A stretch of DNA of 64,000 bases from the NCBI GenBank assembly GCA_944474755.1, contig OX104112.1, positions 57,827,176 to 57,891,175 of the forward strand. The letters run 5' to 3'. Position 1 is the stretch's first letter. Each line of letters opens with the position of its first letter. The notes under the pieces were generated by a model. That model did not search any database. It had not been told where the DNA came from and saw nothing but the letters and a program-made list of their open reading frames with translations. The DNA is from Limnoperna fortunei. Taxonomy: Eukaryota; Mollusca; Bivalvia; Mytilida; Modiolidae. Both the position numbers and the translations under genes were made by a program. This document shows positions 41,001 through 53,000 of this stretch, piece after piece.

Positions 41001-44000
41001 TGTATTTATGATTATGCTTTTTAAAAAATAGTGGTTTTTTTAATTTTATTTTATTAATCTCGAAAATGAAATAATTTGTTAAACAATGTTGTAGCTGATA
41101 TAGAAGAACAAGTCGTTAGTGTGATATTGGATCTTGCTAGTCCAGACAGCTTGGATGATTACAGAACAGAGGCTGTAGCTGTAAGTTCAAGTAGATAATA
41201 TTGTTTCAAGTTTTTTACACGTTTTAAATAATGTTTCCATTACAGCTGCAAAATTGAGGATAAAAAGTATTGACCCACGTGAAAGACATGGGTAGTGAGA
41301 TGTTTTAGATGCTTCACCTTGCTACTCTGTCTTTTGCATGGTTGCAATAAAAGGCCTAGAAGATTGTTGAATAAAATATAAGAACAGCTACATTTTAAAG
41401 TTCAGGAAAGGAAACTGAAGGATGTTGAAAAGAAATGCTGGAAAGAAAAGTGCAATCAGGTATTTGGAAGATGGGAAATTCAAATTAAATGCCAACCTTT
41501 TAAGTCTAGTTTTTCAATGATTGTACAAGTGTAGATAGAGTGGCTGTCAATGCTGGATGTTATAGTTAACCATAGGTCCTATCACAGCCAGCTTTGATGA
41601 GCCATTAAATCTAAAATTTCATCCATGATTTATTAAAATGGTGGGAATCACTTAAAATAGTAGATGAAAAAAAGAATTTTTTTTGTAACAAAAGCTATTT
41701 TGAAAGAAATATTTAATGACTAGATGTGTGGAAAATACTGACCAAGTTGTTGTGATGCATGGGTAATATATTTGTATCACAGCCTGCTTGGATCAGTATT
41801 TCTCATACTAATACCTGCTTAACCTTGTCAGGAAATCTGCAGGGTACAAATTTAATTACTACTGTTGAATTTAATACTTAATTAGAGAATAATGTTCCTA
41901 CAGTATTGCTGTCAGTTTGGCCTGAGGTTGATTAATTAGACTGTAATTACAATAGTTTTACTCTGTGAGTATGTTGGCTCCAATTAGCTTAATTAACAAA
42001 ATATACAATATAAATACAAATGAATTTTGATTTGGCACACAAGATATGCAACTCTTGGCTTGTTCTGTTAAGAGAATGGAAGAAGGATTCAAGCATTTAG
42101 AAGAGGAATTCATCTTGATCCATCAGAGTGGCTGTGAAATGTTGATATATTTCATATCACAGCCAGCTTTGATGAGCTCAATGTGACAATACAGTACTAC
42201 CCAACAGATTGTTAAGAATTATTTTAAAACAAAAGTCAAGTGTGCTGTTAGTGTATTTAACAGAAAAATGATATGATAAATCTCTGCTCTAAACGTGCAT
42301 CAAAGTGGTTGTGAAATGTAACTGTTCTCATATCACAGCCAGCTTTGATGAGCTTTTAGTTTGGAAATTAAAATGTAAAACTGGTAGAAAAAATTGTCTG
42401 CATTTTGTGTAAAACTTTTATTTTAGAAAAGCTGCTGTTTTTTTGCAGACAGAAAGTCGTCAAAGTGGCTGTGCTGTGTGATCTTTTTTCATATCACAGC
42501 CTGCTTTGATGAGCTCTTTGCTGCACACTATCACATACATTGATCTACTTTATCAACTTCATTTGTTCCAGTGAAAATAGTACGCCACAAAGTTTGTCAC
42601 AACTTATACTTTATCATAGTCAAGATGTCAAAGTGGTTGTGATGTGTTCAACATTTCATATCACAGCCAGCTTTGATGAGCTTGAAGTGACAAGTTTCCA
42701 GAGAATTTTATTTTACAGATCAAGCTGGAGAGCATCTGTTGAAAAGAATATGAAAGAGTCTTGAATAGAAGTGCTGTTGTTGAAAAAAAAAGTTGATTTT
42801 TATTAAATTTTTAGTTGTTTACATTTCATTTTATTAAAAATAAGTCGTATATATGTAGAATAAAATGACTAAAAATTCCTTCCTTTTAGGTGTCTGTTCT
42901 CGAACAAAGAAAGAAGCGATCTTGATGTCAAAGTTGTTGTGAAATGTTGTTAGACTGCCATATCACAGCCAGCTTTGATGACAGGAAATCCTTCGCTGCC
43001 TCGACCAATGATTCAGTGCATTTTCACATTTAATAAATGTTGCAGAGTAGAGTTCTTTAGATAATAGTAATTAATATTTTATGTTAAAAAAAGATAATAA
43101 CTCTTGGTCATTCTTGTATGTAAATATATTATTGTTATAGAATCATGTTCTTAAATAACTTGGCGAACTGGAATTTAAACCAAATTTTTGACATTGTTTA
43201 TTTGTAGTTAATGAGTAAAATGTCACAACTTTTGGGGAAAGATATGACAGAAAGATTGTTCCTGATGCGCTTCTGTGAAATGTGTACAGATCCTTTGTTT
43301 CATGTTCGAAAGGTGATTTTGAAACTAATCTTGCAATAACAGGGGCCCTGGTGGCAGAGTGGTTAAGGAAGTTTGTCTATTATATTGATCATGTGGCTTG
43401 TCAACACAGGATGTGGGTTTAGGTCTCAATGCTGGCAATTTGCACTCGACACCAATCATAATTGACAAGGATTGCCAGTTTTCCTACTCAAGCAGTGTGC
43501 TAGGATTTTTGTGCTAACTGAACTTCACACGGGAAAGTGTCCTCTATAAACTGGCTTTCCCACATCTCAAGTAAACTTTCCCACAAAGTTTTAATGATGT
43601 ATTAATTTTTAGTAAAAAATATGCAGATATGTACCAATTGAAGATTTTCTTGTACAGAATTGCGCAATAGTTTTGCACAACTATTTGCAATTCTGTCTAA
43701 GAAGCTGGCTTGGGTTTCTTGTTGTACATTTTAGGAAATTAACAGTACAAACCCCCATGCATCTCAAAATATAAATGTACACATATTTGTACATAACAAA
43801 TTTTCATACTTGTCAAGTAAGAAAAAACTTCAATATGATATTATTTAATTCATTACCAAATTTACAACAAAAAAAAAGACAAAAGAAAATTGTTTCCTCC
43901 AAAAACCGGATTTTGCTGGTTTTACCGGGTTCGATTCTGTACTTACTGCATTCATACTTGATCTCAAAAATGTTGTGCAGCAGTGGTGAAAACTCAAATT

Positions 44001-47000
44001 ACAAGCACCTGTATAACATTGATCAAATAAAAACGAAAAACAATTATTCACACTTGTTTTTTTTTTTTTATCTAGATTTGAAAAAAAAATTAAACTTTTG
44101 AACAAAATTAATGTATTTTTGTATCCTGCCAGGGCAAGTATGAACATTTTTTCAAGAATTCCGACTTTTAATGTGAGGGGCCTCGGTGGCCGAGTGGTCA
44201 AGGTAGTTCGTCTACTATTGATCACGTGGTCTGTCAACACTGAGATTGCGGGTTCGATTCTCACTGCAGGCAGGGTGTACTCGACTCCAATCTTAATTGA
44301 CAAGGATTGCCAGTTTTCCTACCGCAGGTCGGGGGTTCTCTCCGGGTACTCCGGCTTCCTCCCCCAATAAAAACTGGACGCCATGAAATAGCTGAAAAAT
44401 TGCTGAAAGTGGCGTTAAAACACCATTCAAACAAACAAACTTTTAATGTGTACTTGCCCACGGGTGACAAGGACAACAAAATTGGTTTTCCAGGCTGAGG
44501 AATCACTTTCCACGGATGACGGGAAATGGAAATCTTAGAACACTGTGAAGTTGGGGGGGGTTTCTCCCAAGAACCCTGGTTTCCTCCTCCAATAAAAACT
44601 GGATGATATGCCTGAAAAATTGCTAAAAGTGGTGTTTAACACCATTCAAAAAACAGAACAATAAATACAGAAACAATGCAGAATTAAATGGTAAAAGGAT
44701 GTAAGGACATTTTTAATTTATTTGCATTATTTGAAGTCACTTTTATCTAATAGCAGTTGGACAGGTTGGACAAAAAAAAAAAAATTAACTATAAATGACC
44801 CATAATTTATTCAACCCATCTAATTGATTTTAAAAATGGTTGATTTTTATAGTGTAAGTGGAAATGTGGTCCAATATAGTCTACCAACTCAGAATCTTAA
44901 AAAGAAACAACTGCACAGAAGAAAGATCAAATAATATCCCAGAAATCTAAGGTCAAGTTAACAATGTGTATTAAATAGTATCTCAAAAAATTATTGTACC
45001 ATCTTGGTCTCTGTTAAAACGAAGTTTAATTTCCTTTACCAAATTTTAGTTTTCAGTCTTGAAATATGCTTGCCACTGTGAATTTACCCTTGCCATTTTA
45101 CAATTTTCAGGTGTGTGCTGCTAATTTTGGAGACTTTTGTACAGTTGTTGGGCAGGACAACACGGAAAGAGAACTGGTAAGTACTTGAGTGTCTAGCAAA
45201 CAATGGGATATGAGAAATAGCTACCATCTATAAGGCTCTGGCTGATACAATGCCATGAATAAATCAAACAAAGAATCCTTTGTACAAAAAAATATATTCT
45301 CGAACAGTCTTCACGAAATGTGCCGGTCCGCCGGACCCGTCTGGTAAAATTGCCATTGGACCGGCAGTCTATTTACTTGTGTCTGACCAAATGACCGGCA
45401 GATAAATTTCACAAGACGCAGTTCGATGATTGTTTGTTTTGCGCCTGACAATCAGTTGACCTTTTAATCTTTTTAATTTACTTAACTTGATCGAAAGGCA
45501 CCACAAAATTAGTGTTAATTTTATTTGACACCGGTATTCCATTGTTATTCTCCTTTAATTATAATAGCGCATTTTGATTGGACAAAGCATCTGTTCTAAT
45601 ATATAAACCGGTGTCATACAGGGGTCACCACACTCTAAAAAAGTAGGGAGAAGTGACTTCTCCCTGGCAGCAAAACAGGGAGAAGTCAGGCCCTGATAGG
45701 GAGACTTCAGGAGACACTAGGGAGAAGTCAGGGGGACCGTACAAATAAGTAATTTCGCAGTAGTTACATACATTTTTCATTATTTACATCAATTTCCAGG
45801 ATTATTTCTCTTGTGTTTTAAAACCATAACACACTTAGATTCAGTTTTTTCTTTCTTTTTCATTATTATTCATGGTATGCAATATCAAACAGCACATAAC
45901 CTTTATCATTTATCAAAGTTGTACTGATCCAAATTGCTTCACAGGGACACCCATCTACAGAACTTATCATGATGTCAATAATTACTATACATCTTTATTC
46001 TTTCAAGTAAAGCTCAAATACTTATCAAAGAAAATTGTTAAAGCACATTCTCTTTGAAAGAACTGAAGTTTGAAACCAATTAAAAGTGTTTGTTTATCAA
46101 AAATATTACGATTTTTAATTATGGGCCGTTGTACATTACTTTTCTTCGTAGTTCACTTCCGGTAATTAGTCACATCCGGTAAATAAACAAATGGCGCGTA
46201 ATACATTTGAAAGACGTAAATCGTTTGAAAATATGTTAAATACGCATATTGTTTGCCGTTTTTTATTGGAATTACACATTCACTGATAAATTGGTAGTCA
46301 GAGTGAAGTATTTGGACCAGATTTACAAGTATCTTATGCGAACCATCGGGCGACTTAAGGGAAATGACAGGGCGACTTCGACTTCGCTTTTGAGGCGCCT
46401 TAGGGCGACTTCAGGTCCTAGTGGGGCGACTTTGTCGCCCACTTCGCCCAGTGTGGTGAGCCCTGGTCATACAAAATCAGGACCGGAATCAAATTTTGAT
46501 CTACAAATAAAATTAAGATAAAGAAGGCTGTTCTAATTTTCAAACTGAGTTTTTGTCTCGCCTGCGACGAAAGTCGCTGGAGGCGAGACATATGTATGTG
46601 AATCCGGTGGCGGCGGCGGCGTAAACGCTTGACATCTTGCTTCATATCTTTGTAAGCCCAAGCCCTAGGTCCATCAAATTTGGTCCAGAGGTAGCTTATG
46701 AGTACTTGCCAGTCAGTCACCTGTCACCTGACCTTTACCTCAATTTCACGGTCCAGCGGCTACGTTTAAGTTTTTGGGTTACGACAGTTCCTCTGTAACT
46801 ACGCATGGTAGGATGACAATATTTGGTGTATAGGTTGCTGATGACTAGTACATGACTGTCTGGTAGGTGTCACCTGACCTTTGACCTCAATTTCACAGTC
46901 CAGAGTCTACGTTAAAGTTTTTGGGTTACGACAGTTCCTCTGTAACAATGCATGGTAGAATGACAATATTTGGTGTATAGGTTCTGATGACTAGTACATG

Positions 47001-50000
47001 ACTCTGGTAGGTGTCAGTTGACCTTGACCTCAATTTCAGGGTCCAGTGACTACGTTAAAGTTTTTGGGTTACGACAGTTCCTCTGTAACTACACATGGTA
47101 GGATGACTATTTGGTATATAGGTTGCTGATGAATAGTACATGACTGTCTGGTAGGTGCCATTTGACCTTGACCTCAATTTCACTGTCCAGTGACTACGTT
47201 AAAGTTTTTAGGTTACTGCTGTTCCCCTGTAACCAAGCATGGTAGGATGACAATATTTGGTATATAGGTTGCTGATGAATAGTAAATGATTGTCTGGTAG
47301 GTGTCACCTGACCTTGACCTCAATTTAACGGTTCAAGGACTAAGTTAAAGTTTTTGTATTAGGACATTTCCTCTGTAACTATGCATAGTATGGTGACAAT
47401 AATTGGTATACAGGCCGCTGCTCATAATTAATGCTATTTACGTAATGCTTATGACGAAATTTATTTTCGTTACTGATGCGGAATTCAGGCGAGACGTTTT
47501 TCTGTGTCCACACTTGTTGAATTTTGAAAATAGTAAAGATTAATTTTATTATTATCCTACTCGGAAACTCTTAATGTAATTACATTGGTTGATTATATTT
47601 ATTTTTAATACTTGCTTATGTTTCAATCAATATTTCTAACTGTGGTCTAGGTTAAAAATTTTAATTGATAATAAGTTAAATGGATTTGATCGAAAACCCA
47701 AATTGAAACATTGACTTTCTTATAATTTTGCCTAACATCAAACTCAAATGTAAATATATTGAGATTTTGATAAAGAAAAATTTTATCTGTATCTAATAAT
47801 TAAAATCAAGTGGTGATTTAACAAAAAATTTGTGATCTCAAACACAAAGATTTTATAACTGAATTTTTCACGAGTATTGTTTTATTGAAAATTTCGGTCA
47901 GGCATGTGAACATGGATGGGGGGACCGAATGTTGGGCATGTCAGTTGCAACTTTCGTGAAGACTGCTAAGTATTTGACGATCATGTAATTAAATGAGAAG
48001 TAAATGCCATAATGACAATGCCACCATTCAGTTACTTTGCAAAGTGCTGTTCTGGTTTTCAGCCCAGTCTATTTGTCAATGAGTAGTTGGTTTTTCTTAA
48101 ACAGATATCTACTAGTATTCTTTTGCTACTCTGTATAAGGGAGATAAGTGGTTGAAAAACCACATGGCTGGTTTGCATTGCATATTATTCTTTATTTACA
48201 AGTGGTGCATATAGACTCCTTAAGCTTTAACTAGCATTCCTTTTATTAAATTACTGCTTGTTAGTATATAATCTTTATACCACAATAGAAAATTTAAGTT
48301 TTGTCCAAAATGCTGAACTTTGAAGTATGTGAATGCATTTGCTGGCTTTTGCAAAAGGATTGGTACACCAAAATTTATTTTGCACGAGTCCTTTAATTGT
48401 ATTTGCAGTAGGAAGATTGGTGTAGACCATTGCAAAGTTCCATATTAATTCCTTTGGTTATATTACATGCTTTTCATGTAAATTCAACCGTACATGTTTT
48501 TGGAGGTAGGGTGGGGTGTTTCACATTAAGTGAAGTGAACCAAATGAAAGGGTATGGCTTTAACCTTTAAAATAAATATCACGATAATTTTTAAGGAAGC
48601 ATACAAGTTGGAAAGGCTGATGAATCTGCTTTGCCGTGATTAAAAACTAATGTCCAGTTTGCCTTTTTTTACACTTTATAGTTGCCAAAGTTTTACTACT
48701 TGTGTGAAGATGGTGTATGGGGAGTGAGAAAAGCTTGTGCAGAATGCTTCATGGCTGTCTCCTGTTCTTGCTCACTAGAAGTTCGTAGAGGAGAGTTATC
48801 AAACTTGTTTGTCAATCTTCTGTGTGATTTGTCACGATGGGTAAGTTCATATCTGTGAGCTGTATTTACTACTTTTAAATAAACATTTTTTTGGTAGTTA
48901 AATTAGATTTTATCAGTACTGTGTATGGGGGCCGAGTGGTTAAGGTAGTTTGTCTACTGATGATTACGTGGTCTGTAAACAATGAGATTGCGAGTTCAAG
49001 TCTTGCTGCACAAAGGGTGCGCCCATCTCCAGCCTTAATTGATAAGGATTGCCAGTTTTCTTCCGATGGTCAAGGGTTTTCTCCAGGAACTCTGGCTTCT
49101 CCCCAATAAAAAACTGGACACAATGATATCACTGAAAAGTTGCTCCTTGGCATTAAACAAACATTACAGGGATTGAAATTAAAAGCATCAAAACCTTTCA
49201 AGGCAAACAAAAAAATGCGAGTCAAAACTCGGTTTGACTAGTAAAACAATCTTCTCTACTAAGTTAGTATTTAATGCTTTTAAACTGGTGGGGGTTGGAA
49301 AACAGCCCTTAAAGATTTTTCGTGTACACTTTATGAGATCTTTTTCAGGTGCGAATGGCAGCATTTCAACAATTGGGACCATTTATTTCTACATTTGCAG
49401 ACTCGGATTTAACAGGTCTATTTGTGAATGAAGAGGGCGTGCTAGTTGTCAAGAATCCTGAAAGTTTGTAAGTTGTATAATTTTAGTTAAGTAAAGCAAA
49501 TTTGAACAATGCATGGAGTTAATTTATAAAAAAAAAAACAAAACAATATGAAATATATTCTTTGCATTAGATTTATTTTTTTCCCTTTCAGGGAAATTTT
49601 GAGGGATTTGGAAGAAAGAATTCGAAAGAAAGGGGATTTGATGGAAGATGTTAAGTTGTTTGAAAGGGACAAATGTAAAGAAAGTGAAAATATCTGTGAT
49701 AACAAGGAAATTGATGAAATAATGGACTTGTCAGAAGTGAACAATCCAAATGAAGTTCTTGTTACACAAGAAGAAAATCTATCTATAGAAGAAAAACGAG
49801 CAAGTAGTTACGAGAATCAAAATGATTCAAAGACCTCGGATTCAAGCATATCAAAAGAAAATATAGAAGCTACATGTGATAATTTCAGTAACAAATATAA
49901 TACTACAAGCTGTGATATTAGAAGTACAATTTCAGAAAATTCCGTCACATCAGATATTTCCAGTACGAGTGATATTTCTAATAACAATTTTGAATATAAT

Positions 50001-53000
50001 ATAGAAACAAACACAAGTTGTAGTCGATCCAAATGTGATACAAGTAACTTTCAAAGCAATCAAGAGGACTTTAATTCTTTTCTGTTTTGGCGTACCCCAA
50101 TACCTGAAATTGATATAACTTTAGTAGAAGAGGATCATAAAACAGAAGACCATCAGTTGAGTGTGTATGCTAGAGATTTTGATTCAGGAATTGCTCAAAT
50201 TTGTTCTAATAGCGGCATTGATAATCAATCGAGCAAAAACAAAGAAACAGAAAATATAAAAAATACAACGTTGGAGGTAGACCAGAAGATAATGACTGCT
50301 GATGTGTGTACTTTAAATGAGGTAACAGAAACTGTCGACAATATTGGAAGCACTCACATTATAGGGGATCAACTGAAAGAGCTGTCTTTGCAGAGTAGTG
50401 GGAGCCTTGTTCATGGTTTGTTGAAATTCCTGATAGATTACAGATTAAATGTACATGTAGTAAAATTGTAAGCTTGGAAAAATGTTTATTACTTTCTTTT
50501 TCAAATATAAAGCTTGAGCTATACATACATAAAAGTACATTGTGAAGATGGTAAAATTAAAAAAAAAACTTGAAGGCTATATTTTATAATTTCTGTAAAA
50601 AATATTTTTGGAACGACACTAGTTGTGAGAAATAATGTTTCTTAGATACAAAAAAAATTTTTCTTACTACAAGCAAAGCATGCCTATTCTTCCAGATGAT
50701 ATCCTTGGCTATATTGACAGTGATCTATTGCTGTATCTGTTGCCTCTTGCAGATTTAAGCAGTAACAGCCTTGAATTTATTGATGCAGAAAGTCCAGAGC
50801 ATGTAGATGATGCATCCTTAGCTCAACAGCAGGTATCTAGTTTGCAAGATAATAATGATAATCATTTATCCCAGTTAAAACATAAATTTAATCAGCCCTA
50901 AATTTAGTCGAGTAAAATGGTTGCCTGGGCGACTAATTGAAGTTTTGGCGACTAAAAATCACTACAAAGTCCAATTGGCAACTACCAATTTTTGTTAGTG
51001 GCGACCAATAAAATCTGAGCTTGCTCTAAATGGACTTTCTTCTAGAAATTAGTTATTTATCACTTAAGCGTTTGAAAGTAGTGGGATTTTAATGCAAATT
51101 CAAGCGTCTTTTGTAGTTTTTTTGTGTGCGTCCAATCTGTCATTTCACTCCCCTTTTAAAAAGATACCCCAAAAATTCTGTTAGTATGGCAAGTAAACAA
51201 TCCTTCACTTTCATTTCAGGATAGTTGTTAGCATTACAAGTATATAAAGAAACACCAAAAATTTAAATGGTTATCACATGCTTTTAACTATTTCTTTTCG
51301 GCTACCAAAATTTAATATCGGGTAGCCTATTAAAATGTACTTTGAGGGCTGTCATTGAAAAAATAAGTTTGTATATTGAAATTTTTAACTGTGCATAAAT
51401 AAAATAAATTGATCGAATATTGTTTTTAAAAAATCCTAGCTGTCCCAACATTTTTTAGAAGGTTGGATGAGAATCTTAAAAAAATTTACTTAAAAAAACC
51501 TTGTGATTAAAATGGTAAATAAACTTGTGAATGAAATGGTAAATAAATACTGACAATATTGTTTATTATTTCTGTTATTATAGGATATTGTACCCCAAAG
51601 TCTTCTTGAAAGTTACCTAGGTATGGCTGATCCTTCTCGAGCCCAAACAGTTGATACAGAAATCACCAGACATTGTGCCTACAATCTGCCAGCAGTGGCC
51701 TATACATTAGGGAGAAAAAACTGGAACTGTATAAAGTTATTGTATGAAACTCTAGCTTCAGATATGCAGGTTTGTTTTAGAGTTGCTTGTAAAAGCATGG
51801 TTTTGGCAGGACAAAAAAATGGGGTGGGGGTTGTGTTGGTGAATTTTTTATTGTGGGTGGTGGGGATTTGTTTTTCTTCCTATGTAATTGTTTTTAACAG
51901 ATATGCAAGAGTTAGTATTCTTTATTAGACATCTCAAAGTTGGTGGATACAAGGGAACCAGGGTATTTTCCATAATTTTGAGGTCTTGAGTTAATTTTGC
52001 AGTCTACCTGAATAAGCATCTGTTTAGAATCATCCATTGTACTTGTAACATAATATACAGTATAAACGATTGAAACAATTTATTATATACAGTCGAACTT
52101 CATCTGGCTCGAACTCCAAGAGGCTGACAAAAATTGTTTGAGAAAGTGGGGGCAGATGTCAGGAAATTGTTTATTAGCAAACCGGAATTGATCAGTTTAT
52201 ATATTTCAATTTCTTTCCTGTCACATTGGATTAATAAAATTGTGTTTCTTCATTGCATTTCAATATATAAATCTTGTTTTACGTACGTATTAATGTTTTC
52301 TTAAAATAAAAATGTTCACTGTTACTTTTCTGGTTTAAATTTTGTGCCCAAGTATTGATAAGTGTTATTGCATGATGTAATTGGTCAATGACCTCGATTA
52401 GGATTTGATAGCAATTTATTGGCACATATTTTAAAAGTGGAAAAGTTCTGTACTTTTATATCATCTACTCTTGATCTAGGTCTGTCGACACTGAGATTGC
52501 GGGTTCGATTCTCCCTGCAGCCAGGGTGTACTCTACTCCAATCTTAATTGACAAGGATTGCCAGTTTTCCTAAGGCAGGTCAGGGGTTTTTCTCTGGTTA
52601 CTCCAGCTTCCTCCCCCTATAAAAACTAAGATGCTATGGTATAGCAGAAAAATTGCTGAAAGTTGCGTTAAACACCATAAAAAAAACTAACTATATATTT
52701 CTTTTCAACACAGACAACAACAGACAAGTATTTCATATGATAAAAATGTTTACAGTGATCTCTTTTTCACTATGTTTGTTTAGGATTAAAATAAAATATT
52801 TTGACATGTAATTATAGATTTGAAAAATGCATAAAATGTTTGAAAATGAGTTAAATACGTTAAATCTTGTGTTTTTATTATTGGTATTGCATATTTAATC
52901 ACAAAGTGGAAAGTAAAGCCAATCCAAAAAACCAGATTTGCAAGTATTTCTCTGTAAACCATCTTGCATCCAGAGGGAGAGCATTAAAAAATATGGCAAT

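Larger units (their letters stand above)
45305..47965. mobile_element. Nested composite element in PPP4R1 intron 9
   Basis: Bounded by a perfect 14-base inverted repeat CAGTCTTCACGAAA (left 45305-45318, right reverse complement at 47952-47965). The CAGT-type end resembles hAT or related DNA transposons. I find no matching target duplication. Two other elements sit inside it (45621-46465 and 46555-47495), so it is the oldest layer. No transposase frame is left. Confidence 0.65.

Noticed and set aside
42540..42764. 74-codon frame in intron 7
   Set aside because: It overlaps mir-2 precursor 6 and has no protein features.
44176..44260. tRNA gene (A and B boxes present)
   Set aside because: The boxes belong to the tRNA-derived head of a SINE with V-domain and target duplication; no cloverleaf acceptor stem was found.
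43845..44370. 152- and 90-codon frames around 44 kb
   Set aside because: Derived from the V-SINE and its flanks on either strand.
50416..50471. Read-through extension of PPP4R1 exon 12 to a stop
   Set aside because: A GT donor at 50416 joins the next exon in phase and leads to the conserved ADPSRAQTVDTEI block; the extension is intron sequence.
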